Notes under the pieces: generated by a model
Told to the model about the DNA's origin: nothing
What the model saw: only the letters and a program-made list of their open reading frames with translations
Databases searched by the model: none
Translations under genes and position numbers: made by a program
Part shown: positions 22,754 through 32,501 of the stretch, piece after piece
Numbering within the stretch: the stretch's first letter is position 1
Layout: every line of letters starts with the position of its first letter
Assembly (NCBI GenBank): GCA_030280995.1
Contig: JASXTE010000013.1
Coordinates: 8,587,001 to 8,651,000 of the forward strand
Length of the DNA: 64,000 nucleotides
Reading direction: 5' to 3'
Source: Hemileia vastatrix
Taxonomy: Eukaryota; Basidiomycota; Pucciniomycetes; Pucciniales; Zaghouaniaceae

Positions 22754-23587
22754 GTTGGAACCCTTTCCAAATTGTTGATGGCCCATTGATATCTTGAGGC
22801 GGGAGACCATGGGACCATCTCCATTGAGGTACCTATAAGGACAAAGTGGACAAAGAAAAGCATGAAAGTCATCAGTCATGTTACTTATTTTTTGCTGCGA
22901 ACAGGAATTGAACCGCAGTCCAAAACTTAAGTTTATATATTGACTATAGTCATATATATTTGTGGTAATTATATTGATTACTATTCGTGGGTCACTTTGC
23001 ACTCTTCATACTCTACGTATTTCCTTTAACTCAGCACTCTGTAAGTGGCATTAATTTGCTCATTTTACAGGGGGAGGTGTCTGGTAATTTGGAATTTTTA
23101 TTTCCTAGTTGACAAAGATAGAACTATAGTGTTCTTAGTCCTAGAAGTAATATAAAATATTTTATTATTATTATATTATATTATTTTTTTTCAGTTGACT
23201 TTTTCCTGATAAATTAAAATAATATTATTGTTCCAGTTGACAAATTGTCCTTACAATAAAATATTAAAAATTAATAAAAATAAATTATATTAAAATTATT
23301 TCAGTTGACATCAAGTCCTGGTAATTAAATATCCTTTAGTTGATTTTAATCCTGATAATTATCAAAATTTAATTTGTTGATTAAAAAAATTAATTTTGTT
23401 TCTTCAGTTGATTTCTTTTAATCCTGGTTATAAAATAATTTTGAGTTAAAAAAAATTGTGATTATTATTTCAGTTTATTTTTGTCCTGAATATATATAAG
23501 TTCCTTTTATTTTACCTTTGATTAAATCAAAAATAAAACTAATACATCTTAATATTTCCTTCCCTCAGTTCAGGTTAAATTTAAAAA
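22754..23587 (+). promoter_or_regulatory. Element J 5' leader with hairpin array
   Basis: After the LTR: GTTGGAACCCTTTCC box, TGCTGCGAACAGGAATTGAACC motif (22894-22915), GTAAGT donor at 23041, hairpin units, and CTCAG/TTCAG acceptors at 23568/23573 ahead of the ATG at 23588. Hairpins include 23105-23144 (CTAG/CTAG, GAC/GTC, GAAC/GTTC), 23302-23320 (CAG/CTG, GAC/GTC), 23337-23354 and 23405-23426 (GAT/ATC). Confidence 0.7.
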
Positions 23588-24588
23588 ATGACTGGTCTTG
23601 GTGTTTCTGCTACACGTGTGGAGGAATTGGATCTGATTGATTATGATGAAGCTACTTCTGTAAGTTCTCCCTTTACTACAAAATTGGCTCAAATTAATCA
23701 TTCATTGAACCAATCAGGATGTGGAAATGGAGGAAGTGGAAATACTAGTGGAGACAAATGCTAAGGAACAAAAGACTTCAATCAACCCCCTAGAAGGACT
23801 TCCCAAAGGCTTCAAAACAAAAAAAATGCTTTACCTCAGCAAGTAAAGAATCTCTCCACTGACATAAAGGAAGTGAGGACAGAGAACTTAAGACAGAGAG
23901 CAAGAACAGACTCACTAGAAGAAAAGGTAAGAAAAATAGATGCATTTCTTCAAGAGAAGAGGAGACCTCCTCCCACCAGGGATCTTCTCCCCAGCAACCA
24001 GAAAAGGTGGAAGTATCAAAGTGGCAGTGGGATTATCTGTCCCAACATCAAAAGCCTCAAATGCCTCAGGCAGGTCCAACAAGACCCAGTCAGTTCAACC
24101 CCATACATCCTCACCCTTATCAAGGATGCAGAAAAAGAAAAAACAATATTCAGATCTTTCTCATTCCTTGGTTAGCCCCTCTATTAAATCTCAAGTACCA
24201 TTTCTTGTTACTAATTCAGTTCCTTCAGGTAATTCTGGAAGAGGAAATGAAACTGTAAGATCAGTAGAGGCTGATAAGAGTAGACAAATCACTCAATATT
24301 CTAATGTAGATCAGTAGAGGCTGATAAGAGTAGACAAATCACTCAATATTCTTACCATTTCTTGTAACAAATTCAGTTCCTTCAGGTGATTGTGGAAGAG
24401 GAGATGAGACTGTGAGACCTGTAGAGGCTAAGAACAGTAGACAAATTGCTCAAATTTCAAATGTATCTAATCTTTTAGTTCTAATTGCTACTTCAATGAT
24501 AAATCCTGATATGGCTATTATTGATGAAACACTTTATCCTGAGTTTGATAAGAATCTGGAAAGTTACTCTGTTTCTTTATTGAGAAAC
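23588..24588 (+). pseudogene. Element J gag 5' part with ORF X, interrupted by K
   Basis: ATG 23588 encodes an acidic start ending YDEATS. Intron 1 is 23660-23717 (58 nt; GTAAGT, AATTAATC, CAATCAG). The spliced frame reads DVEMEEVEILVE, then a one-base slip, then LPQQVKNLSTDIKE and LEEKVRKIDAFLQEKRR. The second intron-like segment is 24171-24228 (58 nt; TACTAAT branch). The unspliced frame runs through it into VPSGNSGRGNETVR. A local duplication of about 50-190 bp follows at 24257-24450. K is inserted after GAGAAAC at 24588. Confidence 0.7.
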
Positions 24589-25393
24589 TGTCAGCCAGGC
24601 TACTAGACTTACCCAGTGAAATAATTAATTATTTACTGGATGAAGCCGCACCTTATCATTTTAATTATTTAATTATAAATTAGTTACATTAAAATTACTT
24701 ATAATAAATTAACTAATTACAGAATTATAAAATTAAATGAATAATTAAAATTAAATATAAAATTGTCCCTTATATTTTTTCTCTAACACCGTGCTCATTT
24801 GACAGGTTGGAAGAAATAAAGATTTATATTAAAAAATAGATTTTAAATTAAAATAATATTTTAATATTCAAATAATATTAAATATATTCAAAAACTCAAA
24901 TTTCTTATTTAGAATTGACTTCTACAGTAAATATTAAATAAATTGATGTATTTCTGACATACTCTGTAAATACATCTTTTTGATGCCTTCTTTTTAGAAC
25001 AACTTTAATATTTGAAAATACTCCTTCTGGAATATTCTTTTTCTCTCTCTCTCATACTACTGTTTTCAGAATTTGATTTCCGTGCTTTGTCCCTCCTTTG
25101 CCTATATAAGGCCTCTCTTTTGGTTGTTTTTTTATTCATTCCTTTACCAACTTACTTTATTATTACTATTTACAACACAATACTTGTTTTTATATCTTAT
25201 CTCATTAGTAGTTACAAGAGCATAATTCTAATCAATAACTTATAACAATATTTAAAACCCTACCTCTTATATTTGAGTAACAAATCACTTAGATTAAGAA
25301 ATATGTACCAAATGTTTGAGAGTTTATTTAAAATCCTTAAAATCCTCATAGAAACTTCATACAAAACTTCTAGACCAAAAGCGTACCTTGAAA
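24589..25393 (+). repeat. Element K 5' LTR
   Basis: TGTCAGCCAGGC to CCTTGAAA, aligned end to end with the 3' LTR. TATA box TATATAAG at 25103. Differences from the 3' copy include CpG to TpG/CpA changes (for example ACACCG/ACACTG, GCGTACC/GCATACC). Confidence 0.93.
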
Positions 25394-26443
25394 ATTGAGG
25401 GCTTTCCGAATTATCAACGGCGCAACGATATTTGAGGCGTAATCGAGGGGACCATTGGTGTGCAAAGTACCTGTAAAGGACGAGAAAGCAAGAAAACGAC
25501 GAACGTCATATGTCACGTGACAAAATTTTTTGCTGCGAACGGGAATTGAACCGCTCTCCAAAAATTAAGTTCATATACTGACTAAACGTTGTATATATTG
25601 TGGTAATTATTGTTATTACTATTTGTGGGTTACTCTTCACTCTTCATTTGCTACGTATTTCCTTTACTCAGAAATCTGTAAGTGGCATTAATTTGCTCAT
25701 TTTTCAGGGGAGGTGTCTGGTAATTGGACTTTATTTTTATTATTATATTTTTTTTATTTTTCCTGGTAGACCATAATAGAGCAATAAGTGTTCTTAGTCC
25801 CAGAGGTAATAAATTAATTATATTTTAATATTATTTATTATAATTTTTCAGTTGACATTTGTCCTGATTAATTTGATTGTTCCAGTTGACAAATTGTCCT
25901 GACAATAATATTTTTAATTAATATATAATTAATATTTAATTACTTCAGTTGACTTTGAGTCTCGGTAATTCAATAAATATTTTAATTAATAAAAATCACA
26001 TTTAATTATTTCAGTTGACATTAAGTCCTGGTAATTAAGTGATCAAGCTTAATAAAATTTTAAAATAAAAATTTATATTTAATTACTTCAGTTGACATTA
26101 AGTCCTGGTAGTTAAGTTATCAGTTTAATAAAATTTTGTTAAATTAATAAAGTTTCATATTTAATTACTTCAGTTGACAATAAGTCCTGGTAATAAATTA
26201 GTTGATTTAAATCCTGAAAATAAATAATTAAAAATTATTAATAAAAATTCTAATTTATTTCTACAGTTGATTATATTATAATCCTTGTTTAAATTTTTTT
26301 TCTATTAATAAATTAATTTTATTTAAGTTGATTTTTATCATGAAAAAGAATTTATTTATTTATTTTATTTTATTTTTTAAAAATCAAAAATAAAGACTAT
26401 TTAATCTTATTGTCTCTTTTCTTCATTTCAGTAGAATCTTAAA
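25394..26443 (+). promoter_or_regulatory. Element K 5' leader
   Basis: ATTGAGGGCTTTCCGAATTA box directly after the LTR, a TGCTGCGAACGGGAATTGAA-C-C motif at 25531-25552, GTAAGT donor at 25678-25683, hairpin array 25763-26340, and TTTCAG acceptor at 26431 ahead of the ATG at 26444. AT-rich spacers; no ORF. Confidence 0.75.
25763..26340 (+). repeat. Leader hairpin array of element K (about 10 units)
   Basis: Best units: 25763-25803 (CTGG/CCAG outer stem), 25849-25866, 25883-25901, 26012-26030, 26089-26107 and 26171-26189, all CAG-TT-GAC-loop-GTC-CTG with loops of 4-5 nt such as ATTAA. Later units at 26199-26215, 26264-26287 and near 26326 switch the inner stem to GAT/ATC. One unit near 25946 is degenerate. 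Spacing is irregular, about 20-80 bp. Confidence 0.8.
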
Positions 26444-27113
26444 ATGACTGACCAAAGTGGTTCTGCTGCACGTGAAGAAGAACTAGACTTAATTGATTAT
26501 GATGAGCCTACTTCTGTAAGCTCTCCTTTAACAAGAAGAATTTCTCAAACTAATAAATCCTTGCCCCAAACAGAATGTAGAGATGGAAGAAGTAGAAATC
26601 CTAGTGGACACAACTCAGGATCAGAAGCCTATGATAAACCTACCAGAAGAGCTTCCAAAAGGCTTCAGGATAAAAAAGATGCCATTGTCTCAGAAGGTAA
26701 AGAATCTGTCTACTCACATAAAGGAGTTAAGGACAGAAAGCTTGAGACTAAAGGTAAGGGTAGATGCTTTGGAAGAAAAGGTGAGAAGAACAGATACTTT
26801 TCTCCAAGAGAAGAAGAAATCTCTTCCTCCCAGGAATCAACAAAAATTGGCTCCCTAGTCCCAAGAGAAGGTGGAAGTGTCCAAGTGGCAGTGGGACTGG
26901 CTAAACACTCAGTGGGACTACCTGGCTCAAAACCAGCATCAGTTACCTCAGGAAGGTCCATCAAGGCCCAACCAGGTCAACCCCACTCCTCCCCACCCTT
27001 ATCAAGGAGGCAAAAGAAGAAGAAAGCCCAATATGGTGATACCCAGCAAACCCTGGTACGTCCCTCTATTGATTCTTAAGTGCCTTTTCTTGTGGCTGAC
27101 TCTGTTCCTTCAG
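26444..27113 (+). pseudogene. Element K gag 5' part with overlapping spliced ORF X
   Basis: Exon 1 (26444-26515) encodes 24 residues ending YDEPTS. Intron 1 is 26516-26573 (58 nt; GTAAGC, AACTAATAA branch, CAG). Spliced, exon 2 reads NVEMEEVEILVDTTQ, IKKMPLSQKVKNLSTHIKEL, LKVRVDALEEKVRRTDTFLQ, then a TAG at 26856, then KWQWDWLN, a Gln/Pro segment and GGKRRRKPN..KPW-stop: about 185 residues. Unspliced, the other frame is open to a TAA at 27077 and continues into Gag. Intron-like segment 2 is 27056-27113 (58 nt; GGCTGAC branch). Confidence 0.75.
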
Positions 27114-28690
27114 GTAAATCAGGAAGGGAGGATGAAACTTGGAGACCTATAGAGGCTGGGAGTAGTAGAAAAATCACTCATGTATCAAATCCTTTACTTT
27201 TAATTGCTACCTCAATGATTAATCCTGATATGGCTGTGATTGATGAAACTCTTCACCCTGAGTTCTATGAGAGTCTGGAAAGTTACTCAGTTTCCTTATT
27301 GAAAAACACTCCAGATGTAGCAAGAATTAATGATGAGCACTTGAGAGATATTATTGCCAAGCAAAATCATATAATGAACAATATGCAATTGACTCAGAGA
27401 TATAATAGTTTGTTAACTGATCAGGGTTATCAAGCATTTAGAAGTGAATCACAGAGAGTCTCTGATGAATTGTCTCATTACAAAGCAACCCATGAAAAGA
27501 AAGTTGCTTTATGGCAAAATATAAAAAATGATTTGTCTAAACTAAAAGATACTGTATCTGCCTGTTTCCAGGAGGTAGAGATAGATAAGATGAATCTGAA
27601 AAGATTGAATGACCATTTTTCATCTTTTCAAAATAAAAATCAATTATCTTTTGCAACTATCAATGAGAGTTTATCTAGTCTTCCAAGAATGAAAACAAGA
27701 CTAACAACCATTGAAGAAAAATTGAACTCATTGTTAAATGACCAAAAATATTCTGACATTTCTGTGAAGGAACATATAGTGCAGGATGCTCAAATAGTAC
27801 CTGTGGCTAGTTCATCTAAAGTAAAAATAGCTCCAAAAATACCTGTTGATAACACTGAGTTTCCATCAAAAACTGATGATGCACCAGGATCTTAAACAGA
27901 AGGATTAAACAATAAGATTTCAGTACAATTAGAGAAATTACAGCTTCTTCTTACTCAGAAACAAGCTAGAGCTAAGGAGACTCCTTCAAATCAAAAGAAT
28001 TGGCCAAAACTTGACCAGTACCCAACATTTGATGGTGATTCTTCCTCTTATTGGCAACAATTTATTTTCAGAATTGATAACTTAAAAAATTCTTACAAAC
28101 TCCCAGATGAGGAAATTGTGTCCAAGTTAATTTCTTTGTTCACTAATGTTGCCCTGGTGTGGTATGAATCTGTTCTCCTGGATGGGAATGACTACTCATG
28201 GGAGGATTGGAAGAAATTAATTAAAGCACAATTTGGTGGCTCCAAGATCAGAATGGATCAACAAAGGCAGTATGAGGAAACTAGATATAGCTGTTCTACT
28301 GATAAACCTATTGAGTTTTTAATGAAACTTGTAAAAATCTTAAGGGCAATGGACCCAAATATGGAGGTTAATTTATAGAAGGACAGGATCCTCTATAAAT
28401 TACCAATGTCTCTGAGAGACTTGATAGTGGCTAGGACTGAGTTCTCCAAAAAACCCTCTTCTTTCATTAATACTTGCAATGAGAAACTTCTAAACAATAA
28501 GTATGATGCCAGAAGATTCATTCCTAGAACCCCTTTGGAGAAACCCTCCACTTACCAACAGAAACCTCTGGAAAAGGTTGGTAAACCTTCTGCCCCTGTA
28601 GCACCAAAGAAGTATGCAACAAACACTTGCTTCAAGTGCAACAAGCCTTGGCACAAAGGCCATGTTTGTGACAAGAAGATAAATCTAGTA
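27114..28690 (+). pseudogene. Element K Gag: coiled coil, capsid domain, zinc knuckle
   Basis: In the frame of the gag ATG: ATSMINPDMAVIDETLHPEF, then about 170 residues of helical, heptad-like sequence (27300-27800), a TAA at 27893 where G has Ser, and the retrotransposon Gag domain (NWPKLDQYPTFDG, YESVLLDGNDYSWEDWKKLI, AQFGGSK). A TAG at 28376 replaces the Trp of G (ELWKDR). A perfect CX2CX4HX4C knuckle (CFKCNKPWHKGHVC) lies at 28628-28669. Structural protein of the particle. Confidence 0.85.
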
Positions 28691-29500
28691 GAACAAATAG
28701 AGGAACATGCTGATGACACAGTGGTACTGGATGATACATCAAGTGATTGTTCCAGAAATATTTCATATGAATCTCAACAAGAAATCTTTATGCTGGAAGA
28801 GGATATCAATTATTTAAATACTATTGACATTGATAATAATGATTTATCTACAGTTGAAGATGCTGAGATCATAAAGAACATTGAGGATAGCTCGATTATT
28901 ATTGCCCCTCTTAAGGCACCAGTCTTGATCAATGGAACGATCATTGAAGTTGTTCTGGATTCTGGAGCTGGAGGAAGTGTAGTATCTGAAAGAGCACTTG
29001 CTTCAGTAGATCAAGACTATAAATCTAAACAGATGCCTATCATTTCTGAAAATTGGAGAGGTTATGGCTCTGTTTTGTCCCCCATTGGGAAATACAAAGC
29101 CACAGTGTTTTTTAAATATAACCATGGTTTTGTAAGAGCTTTTTGTGATTTTGTTGTCATGATAAATGATAACTTGAGCAATTGGTTTATTGTAGGGAAT
29201 GATATTTTAACCAAGTATGGCATAAAATTAGATCCTTCAAATCAATGTTTCACAATGGGGATGAATGGGAAGATAAAATTTAAGATTTCCTCCCCTAAAA
29301 AATTAGTAAAACCAGAATTGAACACATGTAATTCTGTGGTTCAATATAAAGGAAGATCTACAAAGGAAATGCATGCCCTTATGTCTGAAATTGACAATGC
29401 TTCTTTTGGAGAACAACTTTCTGGTGAGGATAAAGATTCCATCATTAAATTGATAAAATCTTTTCCTATGGCCTTTGCTCATGGGTCACATGAACTGGGA
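28691..29500 (+). pseudogene. Element K aspartic protease region
   Basis: An acidic linker (VEQIEEHADDTVVLDD) leads to LKAPVLINGTIIEVVLDSGAGGSVVSE, where Asp-Ser-Gly (Asp codon at 28958) is the retropepsin active site, followed by WRGYGSVLSPIGKY and SNWFIVGNDILTKYGIKLDP. All motif residues are present. It is continuous with Gag upstream and RT downstream in one frame, so Gag-Pol is a single polyprotein in this family. Confidence 0.8.
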
Positions 29501-30100
29501 TTAGTTAAAGAGGAAATGAAACTTTCATTGTCTTTCCCATTAACTGATATACCACCTAGTTTAAAGAAGAAGCCTTATCCTGCTTCTCCCACAAAGAGAA
29601 AATATATTGAAGACAATATCTCTACCCTTTTAAAAATGAATATTATTGAAAAGGTAGTTGAAACACCTAAATATTGTGTTATACCACCTGTCCTAATTTC
29701 TTATGAGAAAGATAAAGCCAGGTTATGTGGTGATTATAGAGCACTAAACACTTATACTGTTGATGATATCTACCCTTTACCTAGAAACAGCTCTATACAT
29801 GCTACTTTACAGGGTGCTAAATATATCAGCTGTTTGGATGGTAATAAAGGATATCACCAGGTACCTGTTGAGAAAAATTCTCAGATCTTTCTGATGATTG
29901 CCACTCATATGGGTATTTATAAGTATATTAGGATGCCATTTGGCCCTAAAAATGCCCCTTCAGTTTTCCAAAAAGTAATAGATAACACATTCCATCAAGA
30001 GATAATTGAAGGATGGCTGATGGTTTTTATTGATGATATAATTATATTCTCAAAAACATTTGAGGACCATCTTAAACACCTGTGTAAAGTATTCCAGTAA
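29501..30100 (+). pseudogene. Element K reverse transcriptase
   Basis: YPASPTKRK, LKMNIIEKV, VLISYEKDKARLCGDYRALN, TVDDIYPLPR, SCLDGNKGYHQVPVEK, MPFGPKNAPSVFQK and catalytic FIDD at 30026-30037. Palm and fingers are continuous. It ends in a TAA (30098-30100) between VFQ and MDEINMT, where relatives have Lys (AAA). Apart from stops the domain looks complete. Confidence 0.85.
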
Positions 30101-31216
30101 ATGGATGAAATAAATATGACACTTGCTTTGAAGAAATGTAAATTTGGTTTCCATTCTCTAAAAGTTCTTGGTCATGTTGTTTCAGGCTTACAGATATGCG
30201 TTGACCAGAACAAAGTGGCAGCCTTACAACATGTGAAGGCTCCTACAACAGTGAGAGAGCTCCAAAGTTTTTTGGGAATGTGTGGAAACTATAGACAGTA
30301 TATTAAAAATTACCAAGTCATAGCTTTACCCCTTACCCAATTAACTAGAAAGGATGTTGCTTTTGTCTGGAATAGTGAAAGACAAAGAGCCTTTGACACT
30401 ATGAAACACTGTTTGATGTCAGCACCAATTCTTGCTTTACCTAACTTTAATCAACCATTTGATTTGTACACTGATGACAGTTTCATTGGTCTTGGTGCTG
30501 CCCTCCATCAAAAACAAGTGATAAATGATAAATTTTCAGAAGTATTAATTTTTTATATTTCAAGAACCTTGAGAAATAGTGAATTGAAATATGGTGCTAC
30601 TCAATTAGAGTGTTTAGCTGTAGTATGGGCTCTAAAAAAGCTTCATTATTACCTAGATGACCAGAAATTTGAACTTGTCACTGACTGCAGTGCAGTTAGA
30701 TCCCTTTTAAACTTGAAAACACCTAACAGACATATGTTCAGATGGAAGCTGGCTGTTCAAGAGTACAGAGGGAGAATGACAATTATTCATAGGGCTGGTA
30801 TTGTTCACTCAAATGTGGATATGTTATCTAGGTTACCTTTGCCAAATAATGACTCTAATCCTGCGTATGATCCTGAGGACAAAATTATTCATATACATGG
30901 GATATATGTGGTTGATATGGAGGAAGAGCTATTACAGCTTATTCTGGAATCATATGATAAGGACACTGACTTGAAAAAGTTATGTACCATATTAAATGAT
31001 CCAAAGAATGCTTCAATACAAGCATTAATCAAAACCCTTCCACCAAAGTACCAAAAAGCTTTGGAAAAAGGTAAATTTTCAATTGATGAAGGATATCTAT
31101 ATTATGGAAGAAATTTGAGTAATGTTATTGTTATTCCACCTTCTATGAAAGAAATCATCTTGAAAATTTGTCATGATGACATATTAGCTGGACTTTTGAT
31201 CTTGACAAAACAATGA
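30101..31216 (+). pseudogene. Element K RT thumb/connection, RNase H, integrase zinc region
   Basis: VLGHVVSGLQICVDQNKVAA and LGMCGNYRQYIKNYQ (connection), LYTDDSFIGLGAALHQKQ (RNase H, acidic residue near 125), [24 protein letters not shown], then IIHRAGIVHSNVDMLSRLPLP and the start of the integrase HHCC region (CHDDILAG). A one-base deletion near 31193 ends the frame; the rest of the zinc region is readable in the next frame with a TAA replacing its first Cys. Confidence 0.85.
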
Positions 31217-31986
31217 TCAGAATTAAGAACACTGCTTGGTGGGCTAATATGTCTGAAGACACAAAATTATATGTTAAATCTTGTGATTCTTAACAAAAAT
31301 CAAAAAGATTAACTGGTAAAAGAGCAGGATTAATGCAACATATTGAACCTCCTGATGCTCCATGGCAAATAAAAAACATGGATTTTGTAACAGGATTACC
31401 TATTGCTGGTAAAGACAGTTATAACTCTTGTTGGGTTATTGTGGACAGATTCACAAAAATGTGTAAATTTATCCCTACCCACAAGGATGTTTCCACTAAA
31501 GAATTAGCTTTCTTATGGTGGTCTCATATGTTTAATACTGCTGGTTTTCCTAAATCCATAATCTCTGACAGACACCCTAAATTTACTTCTGAATTTTGGA
31601 TGTCTCTGATGGATGTTTGTGGTTGTGATCTGAAACTTTCTACTGCCCATCACCCTCAGACTGATGGTTTAGCTGAAAGAATGATTCAGACTTTAGAGGA
31701 CATGATAAGAAGATATTGTGCCTTTGGCCTTGAGTATAAAGAAAATGACAGATTCACTCATGATTGGGTTACCTTACTTCATGGGTTAGAATTTGCTTAT
31801 GATAGCACTGTTCATTCTGTTACTCAAAGAAAGCCTTTTGAGCTCTGGCTTGGATATGTTCCCAATACTCCTGCGCAAATTCTCAATAACAAAATACCTA
31901 AATTGGATATACATCCTGGTGTAAAATCATTTCTTCAAATGCAACAACTATGTAGAAATCATGCTCAAAAATGTATTGAAAAATAA
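31217..31986 (+). pseudogene. Element K integrase core
   Basis: MDFVTGLPIAGKDSYNSC, FPKSIISDRHPKFTSEFW and AHHPQTDGLAERMIQTLED carry all three catalytic acids, with 35 residues between the second Asp and the Glu (D,D-35-E). The C-terminal part includes RKPFELWLGYVPNTP. A TAA at 31984 replaces Ser before FEYEKKRWDKSHK. The family inserts element DNA into chromatin with a 5 bp duplication, which matches the GAAAC flanks. Confidence 0.9.
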
Positions 31987-32468
31987 TTTGAATATGAGAA
32001 GAAAAGATGGGACAAATCCCATAAAAAATACACTTTTAAAAAGGGTGATGAAGTGTTGATTTCTACACTCCACTTCAGCTTACAAGGTAATAAAAAATTT
32101 AAAGATCCATTTGTTGGTCCATTTTTTGTCAGAAGAATGATTGGAGATAATGCAGTCCAAGTTATTCTGTATTCTCCATATGACAGAAAACATCCTTTTT
32201 TTTAACAATATCTCTTTTGAAACCTTACACATCCAATAGTGATTTATTTCCAAAAAGGAGGGTTAGACCAAAGAAAACCCCAAATGAAATCACTGAAACA
32301 GCAGAAATTGAAAAAATTCTAAATGACAGAATATTCACTGCTGAAAAAGGTAAAGAATACTTATTGAAATTCAAGAATAAATCATCTGAATATGATTCTT
32401 GGATACCTGGGAAGGAGATATCTAATCTTCCTACTCTACTAAAAAAGTATAAAAAGAAAAAATCTTAG
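31987..32468 (+). pseudogene. Element K integrase tail and divergent chromodomain
   Basis: KGDEVLISTLHFSLQGN, then KFKDPFVGPFFVRRM (a GPF/Y-like module), then NLTHPIVI after a slip in a T run at 32197-32204. From 32217 an open frame gives LFPKRRVRPKK and a chromodomain-like AEIEKILNDRIFTAEKGKEYLLKFKN..YDSWIPGKEISNLPTLL. Order and length fit a chromodomain with weak sequence match: aromatic Y, F and W positions are present. It would target integration to marked chromatin. Confidence 0.7.
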
Positions 32469-32490
32469 CATTTTTTTTATTGTTTTTTTA

Positions 32491-32501
32491 GAGTGAGGGA
32501 G
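32491..32501 (+). promoter_or_regulatory. Element K polypurine tract
   Basis: GAGTGAGGGAG directly before the 3' LTR, preceded by a T-rich run. The identical sequence precedes the LTRs at 21964 and 58638. It primes plus-strand DNA synthesis in this family. Confidence 0.85.

Noticed and set aside
24257..24350. CRISPR-like direct repeat in J gag
   Set aside because: Only two copies of a local duplication in a eukaryotic retrotransposon; no spacer pattern.
25500..25620. A functional tRNA gene on the minus strand
   Set aside because: A B-box-like T loop is present, but the T stem does not pair well and no matching acceptor, D arm or anticodon arm could be drawn.
25677..25710. GTAAGTGGCATTAATTTGCTCATTTTTCAG as a 30 nt intron in K, J and G leaders
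   Set aside because: Both ends look like splice sites but 30 nt is too short for fungal splicing. The donor is more plausibly used with a distant acceptor before gag.
26012..26190. Leader repeats read as micro-exons (TTCAG..CTG|GTAATT)
   Set aside because: Several units have TTCAG before and GTAATT after, but others in the same array lack the GT, whereas base pairing is kept in nearly all. Structure explains the pattern better.
26444..32468. Stop-codon reassignment, because many stops interrupt one long frame
   Set aside because: Stops fall at positions that are Ser, Lys, Gln, Trp and Cys in relatives and include TAA, TAG and TGA, so they are ordinary nonsense mutations.
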